Assembly: GCA_029098085.1 (NCBI GenBank) | Contig: JAQXNQ010000214.1 | Coordinates: 1 to 8,197, forward strand | Direction: 5' to 3' | Source: Oscillospiraceae bacterium | GTDB taxonomy: Bacteria > Bacillota > Clostridia > Oscillospirales > Ruminococcaceae | DNA: 8,197 nt | In this document: positions 1 to 5,098 of the stretch, in pieces | How the letters are laid out: the number at the start of each line of letters is the position of its first letter | Position numbering within the stretch: the stretch's first letter is position 1 | Made by a program: the position numbers and the translations under genes | The notes under the pieces: model-generated | Database searches by the model: none | What the model was told of the DNA's origin: nothing | What the model saw: only the letters and a program-made list of their open reading frames with translations

Positions 1-14
1 TCGCCAGTATCAAG

Positions 15-27
15 GGGCGCAGCCCCG
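15..27. repeat. small GC hairpin with 3-nt loop
   Basis: The arms GGGGC and GCCCC flank a GCA loop, which reads TGC on the minus strand (the sense strand of the rnf-like genes). It is a perfect 5-bp stem. The same C-TGC-G tip occurs in hairpins at 156-176, 6317-6335 and 6388-6408. No T-run follows on either strand, so it is not a typical intrinsic terminator. Confidence 0.5.
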
Positions 28-35
28 ATTCACCT

Positions 36-53
36 TAACTATTCACTCTTCAC
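36..53. repeat. dispersed TTCACT-type repeat, copy A
   Basis: TAACTATTCACTCTTCAC matches positions 3715-3732 at 16 of 18 bases. Both copies lie in gene-free DNA, and copy B continues with another TATTCACT at 3739-3746. This looks like a short degenerate intergenic repeat family, but two copies in one window are thin evidence. Confidence 0.45.
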
Positions 54-86
54 TCGATGAAAGCACTTTCGTTTACCCGCTCACGC

Positions 87-154
87 GCAAGAATCCGACG
101 TCCAAAATCCGAAGGATTTTACGGCGCGGTCCTGAAGACCGAGAGGATTCTTGC
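87..154 (-). other. predicted three-way-junction fold downstream of rnfA-like gene
   Basis: A perfect 10-bp outer stem (87-96 GCAAGAATCC with 145-154 GGATTCTTGC) encloses two inner hairpins. The first pairs 104-110 with 114-120 (AAAATCC, 3-nt loop, GGATTTT). The second pairs 127-131 with 137-141 (CGGTC, 5-nt loop, GACCG). Transcribed from the minus strand it would form a junction in the 3' part of the rnf-like mRNA, right after the hairpin at 156-176. It could be a structured 3' UTR, a small RNA or a palindromic mobile element. I do not recognise it as a known RNA family. The strand is assumed from the upstream gene. Confidence 0.45.
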
Positions 155-155
155 A

Positions 156-176
156 GCTTTCCCCGCAGGGGAAAGC
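156..176 (-). terminator. hairpin directly after rnfA-like stop (possible terminator without U-tract)
   Basis: Perfect 9-bp arms GCTTTCCCC (156-164) and GGGGAAAGC (168-176) enclose a 3-nt loop that reads TGC on the minus strand. It starts 2 bases past the stop codon of the rnfA-like gene. No U-tract follows, so it may end transcription poorly or instead protect the 3' end of the message. Its position suggests that the gene cluster ends here. Confidence 0.45.
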
Positions 177-178
177 GC

Positions 179-796
179 TTACATCGATAGTCCGTGTCCG
201 ATCAGCCCGTAGAAGGCCAGGGACAGGATGCCGATATAGATGAGCGTAATGGGAAAGCCCCGGAAGGAGGGGGGAATCTTGTCGCTCTGCAGCCGTTCAA
301 AGCCCAGGGAAACCAGGTAAGAGGCCAGGGTGTAACCGATGCCGGTGCCCAGACCGAAGGCCAGATACCCCCAGATGTCCCAGGTGCTCTCCCCGGTCAG
401 CAGCAATGCACCGATGACCGCGCTGTTGAAGGCGGCCAGATGGATCATGGGCTTGAGCCGCTCCCACTGCTTCGGCAGACACCTGGCCGAGAACAGCAGC
501 ACCGCCACATACACCACGCCCACCGTCAGCACATAGGCCAGCGGCCGCAGGTAGTAGGCGTGCTCCGACCAGCCCAGTGTCCGGTTGAACAGGGATGCCA
601 GACAGCAGGACAGGGTGGTGATCATGGTGACCACCATGCAGAACAGCCGGCGGTCGTGCTCCTTGCGCAGCACAAACAGCGAAGCGCTGATGCCCAGCGC
701 GCGGGTGAAGATGATGTTCTCCACGAAAATGGCGGTCATGGCGATGGAAACCGACCGGCCCAGTACCTCCTGAATCAGATCGCCGTAGTGGATCAT
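179..796 (-). CDS. rnfA: RnfA-like (RsxA/NqrE family) membrane protein lacking both cluster cysteines
   Basis: This 205-residue protein has six hydrophobic segments (about 12-32, 51-71, 81-104, 118-135, 140-165 and 182-202), the length and topology of RnfA. The C-terminal half keeps family features: GTGIGYTLASY at 150-160, then ERL, PP.FRGFPI and LAF.GLIG. In canonical RnfA a Cys in LG(I/L)CPF and a Cys in TTNCA help bind a [2Fe-2S] cluster inside the membrane. Here the aligned positions are Ser37 (LGIS) and Ser125 (FNSA). Other cysteines (53, 64, 65, 106) are not at these sites. ATG at 796 is chosen because AAGGAGG lies about 6 bases upstream and the ATG shares ATGA with the rnfE-like stop. 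An in-frame extension back to 937 would run deep into rnfE and is rejected. Canonical Rnf moves electrons from ferredoxin to NAD with ion pumping; this copy probably cannot hold the cluster, so its role is open. Confidence 0.85.
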   Translation of the reverse strand: MIHYGDLIQEVLGRSVSIAMTAIFVENIIFTRALGISASLFVLRKEHDRRLFCMVVTMITTLSCCLASLFNRTLGWSEHAYYLRPLAYVLTVGVVYVAVLLFSARCLPKQWERLKPMIHLAAFNSAVIGALLLTGESTWDIWGYLAFGLGTGIGYTLASYLVSLGFERLQSDKIPPSFRGFPITLIYIGILSLAFYGLIGHGLSM

Positions 797-1443
797 ACGC
801 CGGCCTCCTTTTCTGTCCGGGCCTTTCCGGGAGCCGTCAGCCACAGCCGCAGGGCCTGCACCGCCGCCGACAGCAGACCGGTGAGGATGAATCCGCCGAA
901 GGGAAGGGAGACGGCGGGCACTGTAAAGGGCATCCACTGTACAGGCTTGCCCATGAGGGTTCCGTAGGCCAGCAGCTCCCGCAGAGACGAAACGGTCATG
1001 ATGACCAGCAAAAAGCCCACCGCCGTACAGCAGAGCTGCAGCAGCATTTCCTTCGGCGGCAGCTTATGGTAGCGGGAATCGCTCTTCTGGACGATCAGGG
1101 AGTTGGTCACCAGCAGCGGCAGGTAGATGCCGAGATTGAAGATGGAGCCGGGCAGCAGCTGTTCCACCAGCATGGCGGTGGGAATGAAGACCAGCGAGGC
1201 GGCCAGAGCGTTGCAGATGACCCGCAGGGTATAGGGCAGCCTTTTGGGAATCAGGGCGGTGAACAGGATGGTCACCACAGTAATGACGCAGAAGGCCAGC
1301 CCCAACGCCAGTCCGTTTTTGACGGTATTGCCCGCCACAATGACCGGGGCGATGGTCAGTCCCCGTTCCAACACGGGGTTCTGCAGCAGCAGATAATCGA
1401 TGTGGTCGAATTGCTGACGGTGCTTCTGATAGAACCGGCGCAA
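793..1443 (-). CDS. rnfE: RnfE-like (RsxE/NqrD family) membrane protein lacking both cluster cysteines
   Basis: This 216-residue, six-segment membrane protein is the pseudo-symmetric partner of RnfA. It keeps the family opening QNPVL (21-25), the loop LPLLVTN (108-114) and the late LRELL.YG stretch (154-161). In canonical RnfE, LG(L)CPT and VTNC carry the two Cys ligands of the RnfA/E [2Fe-2S] cluster. Here they align with Ala32 (TIAP) and Ser115 (VTNS); I checked the codons as GCC and TCC. Cysteines 52, 77, 138 and 139 lie elsewhere. The start is TTG at 1443, preceded by AGGAGG about 9 bases upstream; no ATG occurs before residue 91. The stop overlaps the rnfA-like start by 4 bp and the rnfD-like stop is 21 bp upstream, indicating one operon. 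In usual rnf operons rnfG lies between D and E; it is absent here. Confidence 0.85.
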   Translation of the reverse strand: MRRFYQKHRQQFDHIDYLLLQNPVLERGLTIAPVIVAGNTVKNGLALGLAFCVITVVTILFTALIPKRLPYTLRVICNALAASLVFIPTAMLVEQLLPGSIFNLGIYLPLLVTNSLIVQKSDSRYHKLPPKEMLLQLCCTAVGFLLVIMTVSSLRELLAYGTLMGKPVQWMPFTVPAVSLPFGGFILTGLLSAAVQALRLWLTAPGKARTEKEAGV

Positions 1444-1464
1444 GGCGGCGCCCTCCTTTCGGGA

Positions 1465-2523
1465 TTACTTTCTGGGGGAATCCACCAGCTTCTGCAGCAG
1501 GTCGGAAAACCGCTCCCAGAGAGTGGAGAAGAAGTGAACGACCGCTCTGCCGGTCCAGCGGCAGGCCCGCCCCAGCAGGGAAAAGATCCGGCGCAGCAGG
1601 GCGATGATATTCTGCCCGTAGGCGTCACACCGGTGGTCGATGGTGTTCATGATGATAATGGCGAAGGGGGTGACCATCTCGGTGCGGCTCAGGGACCGCA
1701 GCAGCACGATGAGCCCGCCCAGAATGAAGCCGCAGATCCACTTGCCCAGTCCGGTGTGAATCTCGCCGCTGTCCACCGAGGCGATGAAGAAGATGGAGAA
1801 GAGCATGGTGCCGCTGATCAGCTCCAGCGTCACCGAGGAAAAGGAGCTGGAATTGACCCGGGGCAGCAGCCAGGCGAAGAGGGCGACCACCGACAGGGAC
1901 GCGGCGGGGATCTGCCAGAGGATCGTGCCCCGCAGGGCGAAGAAAACGCCGCAGCAGACCAGAATCAGCACGCAGGTGCAGCCCATGGGCCCGACAAAAT
2001 TGCCCATGAGGATGTCCAGCCAGTCCAGCCGCTCAGCGCCGCCGGTCATCAGCTTGGCCGCCGGGGAGGAGTAGAGGGTCACGCCGGTGTCGGAGCTGAG
2101 GGGCAGCTGCTGCCGGGGCAGGGGATAGCGGGTGACCAGCTCGGTCCAGCAGATCAGCAGAAAGGCGAAGGCGGTGTTGGCCGGGTGGAATAGGGTGGCG
2201 CTGGTACCGCCGAAGGGGTGCCGGACGATGGCGATGGCCAGAAAAGCGCCCGCGCCCACCAGCCAGTAGGGGGCCGAGGCGGGCAGCATCATGGCCAGCA
2301 TCATGCCGGTATTGACGGCGGAAAGATCGTAGGGCTCCCGGGTGCTTTTCCGCTGGAGCAGCCGGCAGAGCAGGTCGGTGGCCACCGAGACGGCTGCTCC
2401 GAAGCCGCAGAGCAGCAGCGCCCGCAGGCCGTAATAATATATCGACATGAACAGAACCGGCAGCAGGGCGATGAAGATGCTTCGGGACTGCTTGCGGTAA
2501 TCCACTGGGACAGCTGATTTCAA
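1465..2523 (-). CDS. rnfD: RnfD-like (NqrB/RnfD family) membrane protein with substituted flavin site
   Basis: At 352 residues this matches RnfD in size. Recognisable family blocks are ALLPVLFMSIYYYGLRA (19-35), DLSAVNTGMMLAMMLP (66-81), HPFGG....LFHPA (102-115, canonical FGG.GQNPFNPA), LDILMGNFVGPMG (169-181) and a late TPFAIIIMN (285-293). The canonical ATPLA.LK block, whose Thr carries covalent FMN, aligns with SSPAAKLM (152-159), placing Ser153 at the Thr position. The Glu of canonical GETS and the DPVT(S) block also look lost (GCTC 181-184; SVDSGEIHT 249-257). The start is TTG at 2523, with GGAAGGG 9 bases upstream. An in-frame ATG at 2709 would run through the palindromes and into rpe, so it is rejected. 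GTG at 2502 is an alternative start. Family identity is firm; loss of FMN is inferred from alignment by eye. Confidence 0.83.
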   Translation of the reverse strand: MKSAVPVDYRKQSRSIFIALLPVLFMSIYYYGLRALLLCGFGAAVSVATDLLCRLLQRKSTREPYDLSAVNTGMMLAMMLPASAPYWLVGAGAFLAIAIVRHPFGGTSATLFHPANTAFAFLLICWTELVTRYPLPRQQLPLSSDTGVTLYSSPAAKLMTGGAERLDWLDILMGNFVGPMGCTCVLILVCCGVFFALRGTILWQIPAASLSVVALFAWLLPRVNSSSFSSVTLELISGTMLFSIFFIASVDSGEIHTGLGKWICGFILGGLIVLLRSLSRTEMVTPFAIIIMNTIDHRCDAYGQNIIALLRRIFSLLGRACRWTGRAVVHFFSTLWERFSDLLQKLVDSPRK

Positions 2524-2576
2524 ACAAACACACCCTTCCGTGTCAGGGCTCCCCGTCGGAGAGCAGCGCGATCCTC

Positions 2577-2606
2577 GGCGAAATCGCCAGGCGATTTCGC
2601 CTGGCG
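2577..2606. repeat. two overlapping perfect palindromes between rpe and rnfD-like gene
   Basis: Palindrome one has 12-bp arms, GGCGAAATCGCC (2577-2588) and GGCGATTTCGCC (2590-2601), around one base. Palindrome two has 10-bp arms, CGCCAGGCGA (2585-2594) and TCGCCTGGCG (2597-2606), around TT. They overlap by 17 bases, so only one hairpin can form at a time. No U-tract follows on the minus strand. It could be an mRNA processing or partial termination site that sets rnf-like expression relative to rpe, a repeat element, or a protein-binding site. Confidence 0.6.
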
Positions 2607-2638
2607 GGATCGCCCGTCGGGATCGGATGAAAGCGGCC

Positions 2639-3268
2639 TTACCGCAGCGAACGGATGGCAGCGGCGGCGTCTTCGGCGCCGAACACGTAGGAACCGGCCA
2701 CCAGTACATTGGCGCCCGCCTCCCGGCAGAGCCGTCCGGTTTCGGCGTTGATGCCGCCGTCCACGCTGAGATCCAGCGAGGGGGCAGCCTCCCGCAGCCA
2801 CCGGAGCTTGGGCAGGCAGCAGTCCATGAATTTCTGTCCGCCGAAGCCGGGCTCCACGCTCATGGCCATGACCAGCTCCAGCTTATGCAGCAGAGGCTGC
2901 AGGCTTTCCGCCGGGGTGGAGGGGCAGATGGCGACGCCCGCCCGCTTGCCCAGGGCATGGATGGCATCGATGACTGCTTCCGCGTCACAGCCGCATTCCG
3001 GGTGGAAGGAGATGGTATCCGCGCCCGCGTCGGCGAAGGGCTTCAGATAGGGCATCGGATCCTGAATCATCAGGTGCAGGTCAAAATGCAGCGGCGAGCA
3101 TTTCCGGATGGATTTCACCACCGGGATGCCGAAGCTGATGTTGGGGACGAATACGCCGTCCATCACATCCAGATGCAGCCATTCGGCGCCTCCGTCGGTG
3201 ATCCGCTGCAGCTCCCGATCCAGACGGCTGAAATCCGCCGCCAGCAGAGAAGGAGAAATTGTCGTCAT
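2639..3268 (-). CDS. rpe: ribulose-phosphate 3-epimerase
   Basis: This cytosolic TIM-barrel enzyme interconverts D-ribulose 5-phosphate and D-xylulose 5-phosphate in the pentose phosphate pathway. Family motifs occur in order: SPSLLAADF (5-13), LHLDVMDGVFVPN (31-43), FDLHLMI (62-68), SVEPGFGGQKF (137-147), LSVDGGIN (167-174) and AGSYVFG (191-197). The metal ligands and catalytic acids expected in the family are present: His32, Asp34, His65 and Asp170. At 209 residues it is slightly shorter than the usual 215-225. ATG at 3268 is chosen because the protein then starts at the normal first strand (MTTISPSLL) and AAAGGG lies just upstream; a longer in-frame start at 3427 would begin upstream of the predicted transcription start. 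It is the first gene after a good promoter and precedes the rnf-like genes by 115 bp, so all four may be co-transcribed. No functional link to the membrane genes is apparent. Confidence 0.95.
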   Translation of the reverse strand: MTTISPSLLAADFSRLDRELQRITDGGAEWLHLDVMDGVFVPNISFGIPVVKSIRKCSPLHFDLHLMIQDPMPYLKPFADAGADTISFHPECGCDAEAVIDAIHALGKRAGVAICPSTPAESLQPLLHKLELVMAMSVEPGFGGQKFMDCCLPKLRWLREAAPSLDLSVDGGINAETGRLCREAGANVLVAGSYVFGAEDAAAAIRSLR

Positions 3269-3392
3269 GAAAAACCCTTTCCGGCCTGTCAGGAGACCGC
3301 CGGCCTTGCCGGGAATCGCTTCCCCGGGGCGGCCGAAATGTTCCGTGCGGCTCCCTTCACAGCCCGGGCGGCTGCGAAGGCCTGTCATATTC
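3269..3392 (-). other. GC-rich 5' leader of rpe
   Basis: From the predicted start site near 3392 to the rpe ATG there are about 124 bases without a gene. On the minus strand TGACAGGCC occurs at both ends of the leader (3287-3295 and 3381-3389), and a bulged hairpin (CCGGG(G)AA with TTCCCGG) lies in the middle. The leader is long for a housekeeping gene and could be a control region, but I recognise no known riboswitch. Confidence 0.35.
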
Positions 3393-3398
3393 TCTCTT

Positions 3399-3427
3399 AT
3401 TGTATCCCATCCCTTCCAAAAGGTCAA
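3399..3427 (-). promoter_or_regulatory. sigma-A-type promoter for rpe
   Basis: On the minus strand the -35 box is TTGACC (3422-3427) and the -10 box TACAAT (3399-3404), with a 17-base spacer, close to consensus. Transcription would start near 3392, upstream of rpe. It is the only strong minus-strand promoter seen ahead of rpe and the rnf-like genes, so it may serve all four. Confidence 0.75.
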
Positions 3428-3496
3428 CGGATAATCTGTGAATGTTGCGAAAAACTGGAAAACTGTCAGCTTTTTCTCGCTATCTGTCGAAATTTA

Positions 3497-3505
3497 TGGT
3501 ATAAT
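3497..3505 (+). promoter_or_regulatory. extended -10 promoter upstream of capA-like gene
   Basis: TGGTATAAT is a perfect extended -10 (TG-n-TATAAT). The -35 position 17 bases upstream (TCGCTA, 3477-3482) is poor, as is common with extended -10 promoters. The predicted start lies near 3512, giving a leader of about 250 bases before the CapA-family gene. Confidence 0.6.
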
Positions 3506-3511
3506 ATCTGC

Positions 3512-3754
3512 ATGGAAGTGCCAGAGTTTGGAAATCGCTTTTGCTGATGCCGGATGCTTTCGGGCGGAGGCGTGTTTGAAGGCCTATTTAATAAGGAAAA
3601 ACGGCGGAGAAAACCCGGGTAAAGTTTTTCTTTGTTTTGGCAGCTTATCGAGAGCGTAGCAGCTTTCCGAACTCGTTCACCGATCATTTGAACGACCACA
3701 GGGGCAGCTTACCATAACTGTTCGCTCTTCACCGCTCATTATTCACTAACCCTC
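3512..3754 (+). other. long gene-free leader before capA-like gene
   Basis: This stretch holds no convincing gene. A 7-bp inverted repeat (GAAAAAC 3596-3602, GTTTTTC 3624-3630) encloses the palindrome ACCCGGGT and is followed by TTTGTTTT, so it could act as a weak terminator or attenuator on the plus strand. An ATG at 3512, exactly at the predicted transcript start, opens an 11-codon frame ending at 3547, with no ribosome binding site. The end of the stretch carries the TTCACT-type repeat. Confidence 0.4.
3715..3732. repeat. dispersed TTCACT-type repeat, copy B
   Basis: TAACTGTTCGCTCTTCAC differs from positions 36-53 at two of 18 bases. A further TATTCACT follows at 3739-3746, ahead of the AGGAGG of the CapA-family gene. 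Confidence 0.45.
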
Positions 3755-3765
3755 AGGAGGTTCCC

Positions 3766-5007
3766 ATGAAATCTACTGCCAAAAAGCTTCTCGTTGCCTG
3801 CAGTGTGGCCGTCATTGCCGCTGCTGCCTTTGCCGTCTTCCGGCTGCTGCCCGCCGGGGAGGTGGTCCCGGTGGACGTTTCGTCCGCGCCGGAGTCCTCC
3901 TCCGTGGCTTCCGTTCCGGAGCCTTCCTCCGCGCCCGAACCCTCCTCTGAGCCCGAGCCCGAGCCGGAGCCCTCGGTGGTGCGGCTGAAATCCGCCGGAG
4001 ATGATCTGATCCACAACTCCATCTACGAGCAGGCCGCGGCCCGGGCCGGAAATGGCGGCTACGATTTCACCTACGCCTATGAAAACATCGCCGATCTGAT
4101 CGCCGACGCCGACATCTCCACCCTCAATCAGGAGACGGTCATCGCTCCGGACTACAACCCCTCCACCTATCCCTGCTTCAACTCGCCCGTCGAACTGGCC
4201 GACACCATCACCTCCATCGGCTTCGATGTCTTCAACGTGGCCAACAACCATGTGCTGGACAAGGGAGAGAAGGGGCTGATCAACTGTCTGGAGAACTGGC
4301 GGGACAGCTACCCCGATGCCCTGATCACCGGCGCTTATCTGAACGACGAGGACTACAGTAATCTGCGGCTGATGGAGAAAAACGGCCTGACCTTCGCCTT
4401 CCTGGGGGCCACCGAGCTGACCAACGGCCTCTCTCTGCCCGCCGGAACCGAGGTGGTGCTGATGCAGAGCACCGATGAGGCGATGCTGAAGGCCCGGATC
4501 GAGCAGGCCCGGGAGCAGGCGGATGTGGTGATTCTGAACATCCACTGGGGCAACGAATACACCCATGTGCCCACCGACCGGCAGGTCTATCTGGCCGAGA
4601 AGGTCACCGACTGGGGCGTGGATATCGTCATCGGTCATCATCCCCATGTGCTGCAGCCCATCGAGACCCGGGAAACCGCCGACGGCCGTCAGGCGCTGAT
4701 CGCCTATTCCCTGGGCAATTTCATTTCGGCGCAGGACCGTCCCGCCCGGATGGTGGGCGGCGTGCTGGACTACACCGTCCGCCGGGAGACTCCGGACAGC
4801 CCCATCGAGATCACCGATGTGTCCTTTATCCCCACCATTACCCACTATGACTGGGGCTTTGCCAATAACCGCATCTATCCGCTGTCCGATTATACCGCCG
4901 AGCTGGCCAATAATCACGGCGTCCGCCGCAATTACCCCGAGTTTGGTCTGGATTACATTGGCAGCCTGCTGGACGAGGTCATCGGGGCGGAATATCTGGC
5001 GTCCTGA
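3766..5007 (+). CDS. CapA family protein (PGA_cap metallophosphatase-like), membrane-anchored
   Basis: The 413 residues begin with a basic N-terminus and a hydrophobic segment (about 8-28), read as a signal anchor or uncleaved signal; no lipobox is seen. A Pro/Ser/Glu-rich linker (about 38-70) probably spans the cell wall. The outer domain has the CapA motifs in order: GDDLIH (78-83), NQET (121-124), NVANNHVLDKG (157-167), HWGNEY (260-265), IGHHPHVLQ (289-297) and SLGNF (315-319). These are metal-site signatures of this calcineurin-like phosphoesterase-related fold. The family was named for poly-gamma-glutamate capsule synthesis, but no capB or capC is nearby, so a role in capsule making is not supported; a cell-surface or wall-linked function is more likely. 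GDD replaces the GDN I would expect in clostridial relatives. The start is supported by AGGAGG at 3755-3760, five bases before ATG. Confidence 0.88.
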   Translation: MKSTAKKLLVACSVAVIAAAAFAVFRLLPAGEVVPVDVSSAPESSSVASVPEPSSAPEPSSEPEPEPEPSVVRLKSAGDDLIHNSIYEQAAARAGNGGYDFTYAYENIADLIADADISTLNQETVIAPDYNPSTYPCFNSPVELADTITSIGFDVFNVANNHVLDKGEKGLINCLENWRDSYPDALITGAYLNDEDYSNLRLMEKNGLTFAFLGATELTNGLSLPAGTEVVLMQSTDEAMLKARIEQAREQADVVILNIHWGNEYTHVPTDRQVYLAEKVTDWGVDIVIGHHPHVLQPIETRETADGRQALIAYSLGNFISAQDRPARMVGGVLDYTVRRETPDSPIEITDVSFIPTITHYDWGFANNRIYPLSDYTAELANNHGVRRNYPEFGLDYIGSLLDEVIGAEYLAS

Positions 5008-5038
5008 CAAAAAAAGCGGCGCTGCTGCATAAAAAGGC

Positions 5039-5067
5039 TTGATTCCCGCGTGAAAAAGGCCTATAAT
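5039..5067 (+). promoter_or_regulatory. sigma-A-type promoter for aldo/keto reductase
   Basis: The -35 box is TTGATT (5039-5044) and the -10 box TATAAT (5062-5067), with a 17-base spacer. The predicted start is near 5074. The ATG at 5066 overlaps the -10 box, so it cannot be the start codon of the reductase. Confidence 0.75.
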
Positions 5068-5077
5068 GCTGTTATAC

Positions 5078-5087
5078 CTGTATACAG
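5078..5087. promoter_or_regulatory. candidate operator palindrome
   Basis: CTGTATACAG is a perfect 10-bp palindrome located a few bases after the predicted transcription start, between the promoter and the ribosome binding site. An overlapping TATAC-CT-GTATA (5073-5084) adds symmetry. A repressor bound here would block the aldo/keto reductase. A GntR-like site is one possibility, but no regulator gene is in the window. Confidence 0.4.
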
Positions 5088-5098
5088 AAAGGAAGAAC

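Noticed and set aside
194..2193. Long plus-strand open frames (194-967 and 1066-2193) opposite the rnf-like genes
   Set aside because: Their products are rich in Gln, Gly, His and Ala with no family motifs and lie exactly antisense to well-recognised membrane proteins; GC-rich codon use produces such shadows.
179..3268. The rnf-like genes as decaying pseudogenes
   Set aside because: All three frames are full length, have ribosome binding sites, are coupled by overlap or short spacing, and keep structural motifs; only cofactor residues are changed.
3512..3547. Leaderless 11-codon peptide at the predicted start site
   Set aside because: It rests only on the coincidence of an ATG with a predicted +1; no ribosome binding site and too short to judge.
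5008..5045. Terminator after the CapA-family gene
   Set aside because: GCGGC/GCTGC can form only a 5-bp stem with a wobble pair, and the plus strand is followed by A-rich rather than T-rich sequence.
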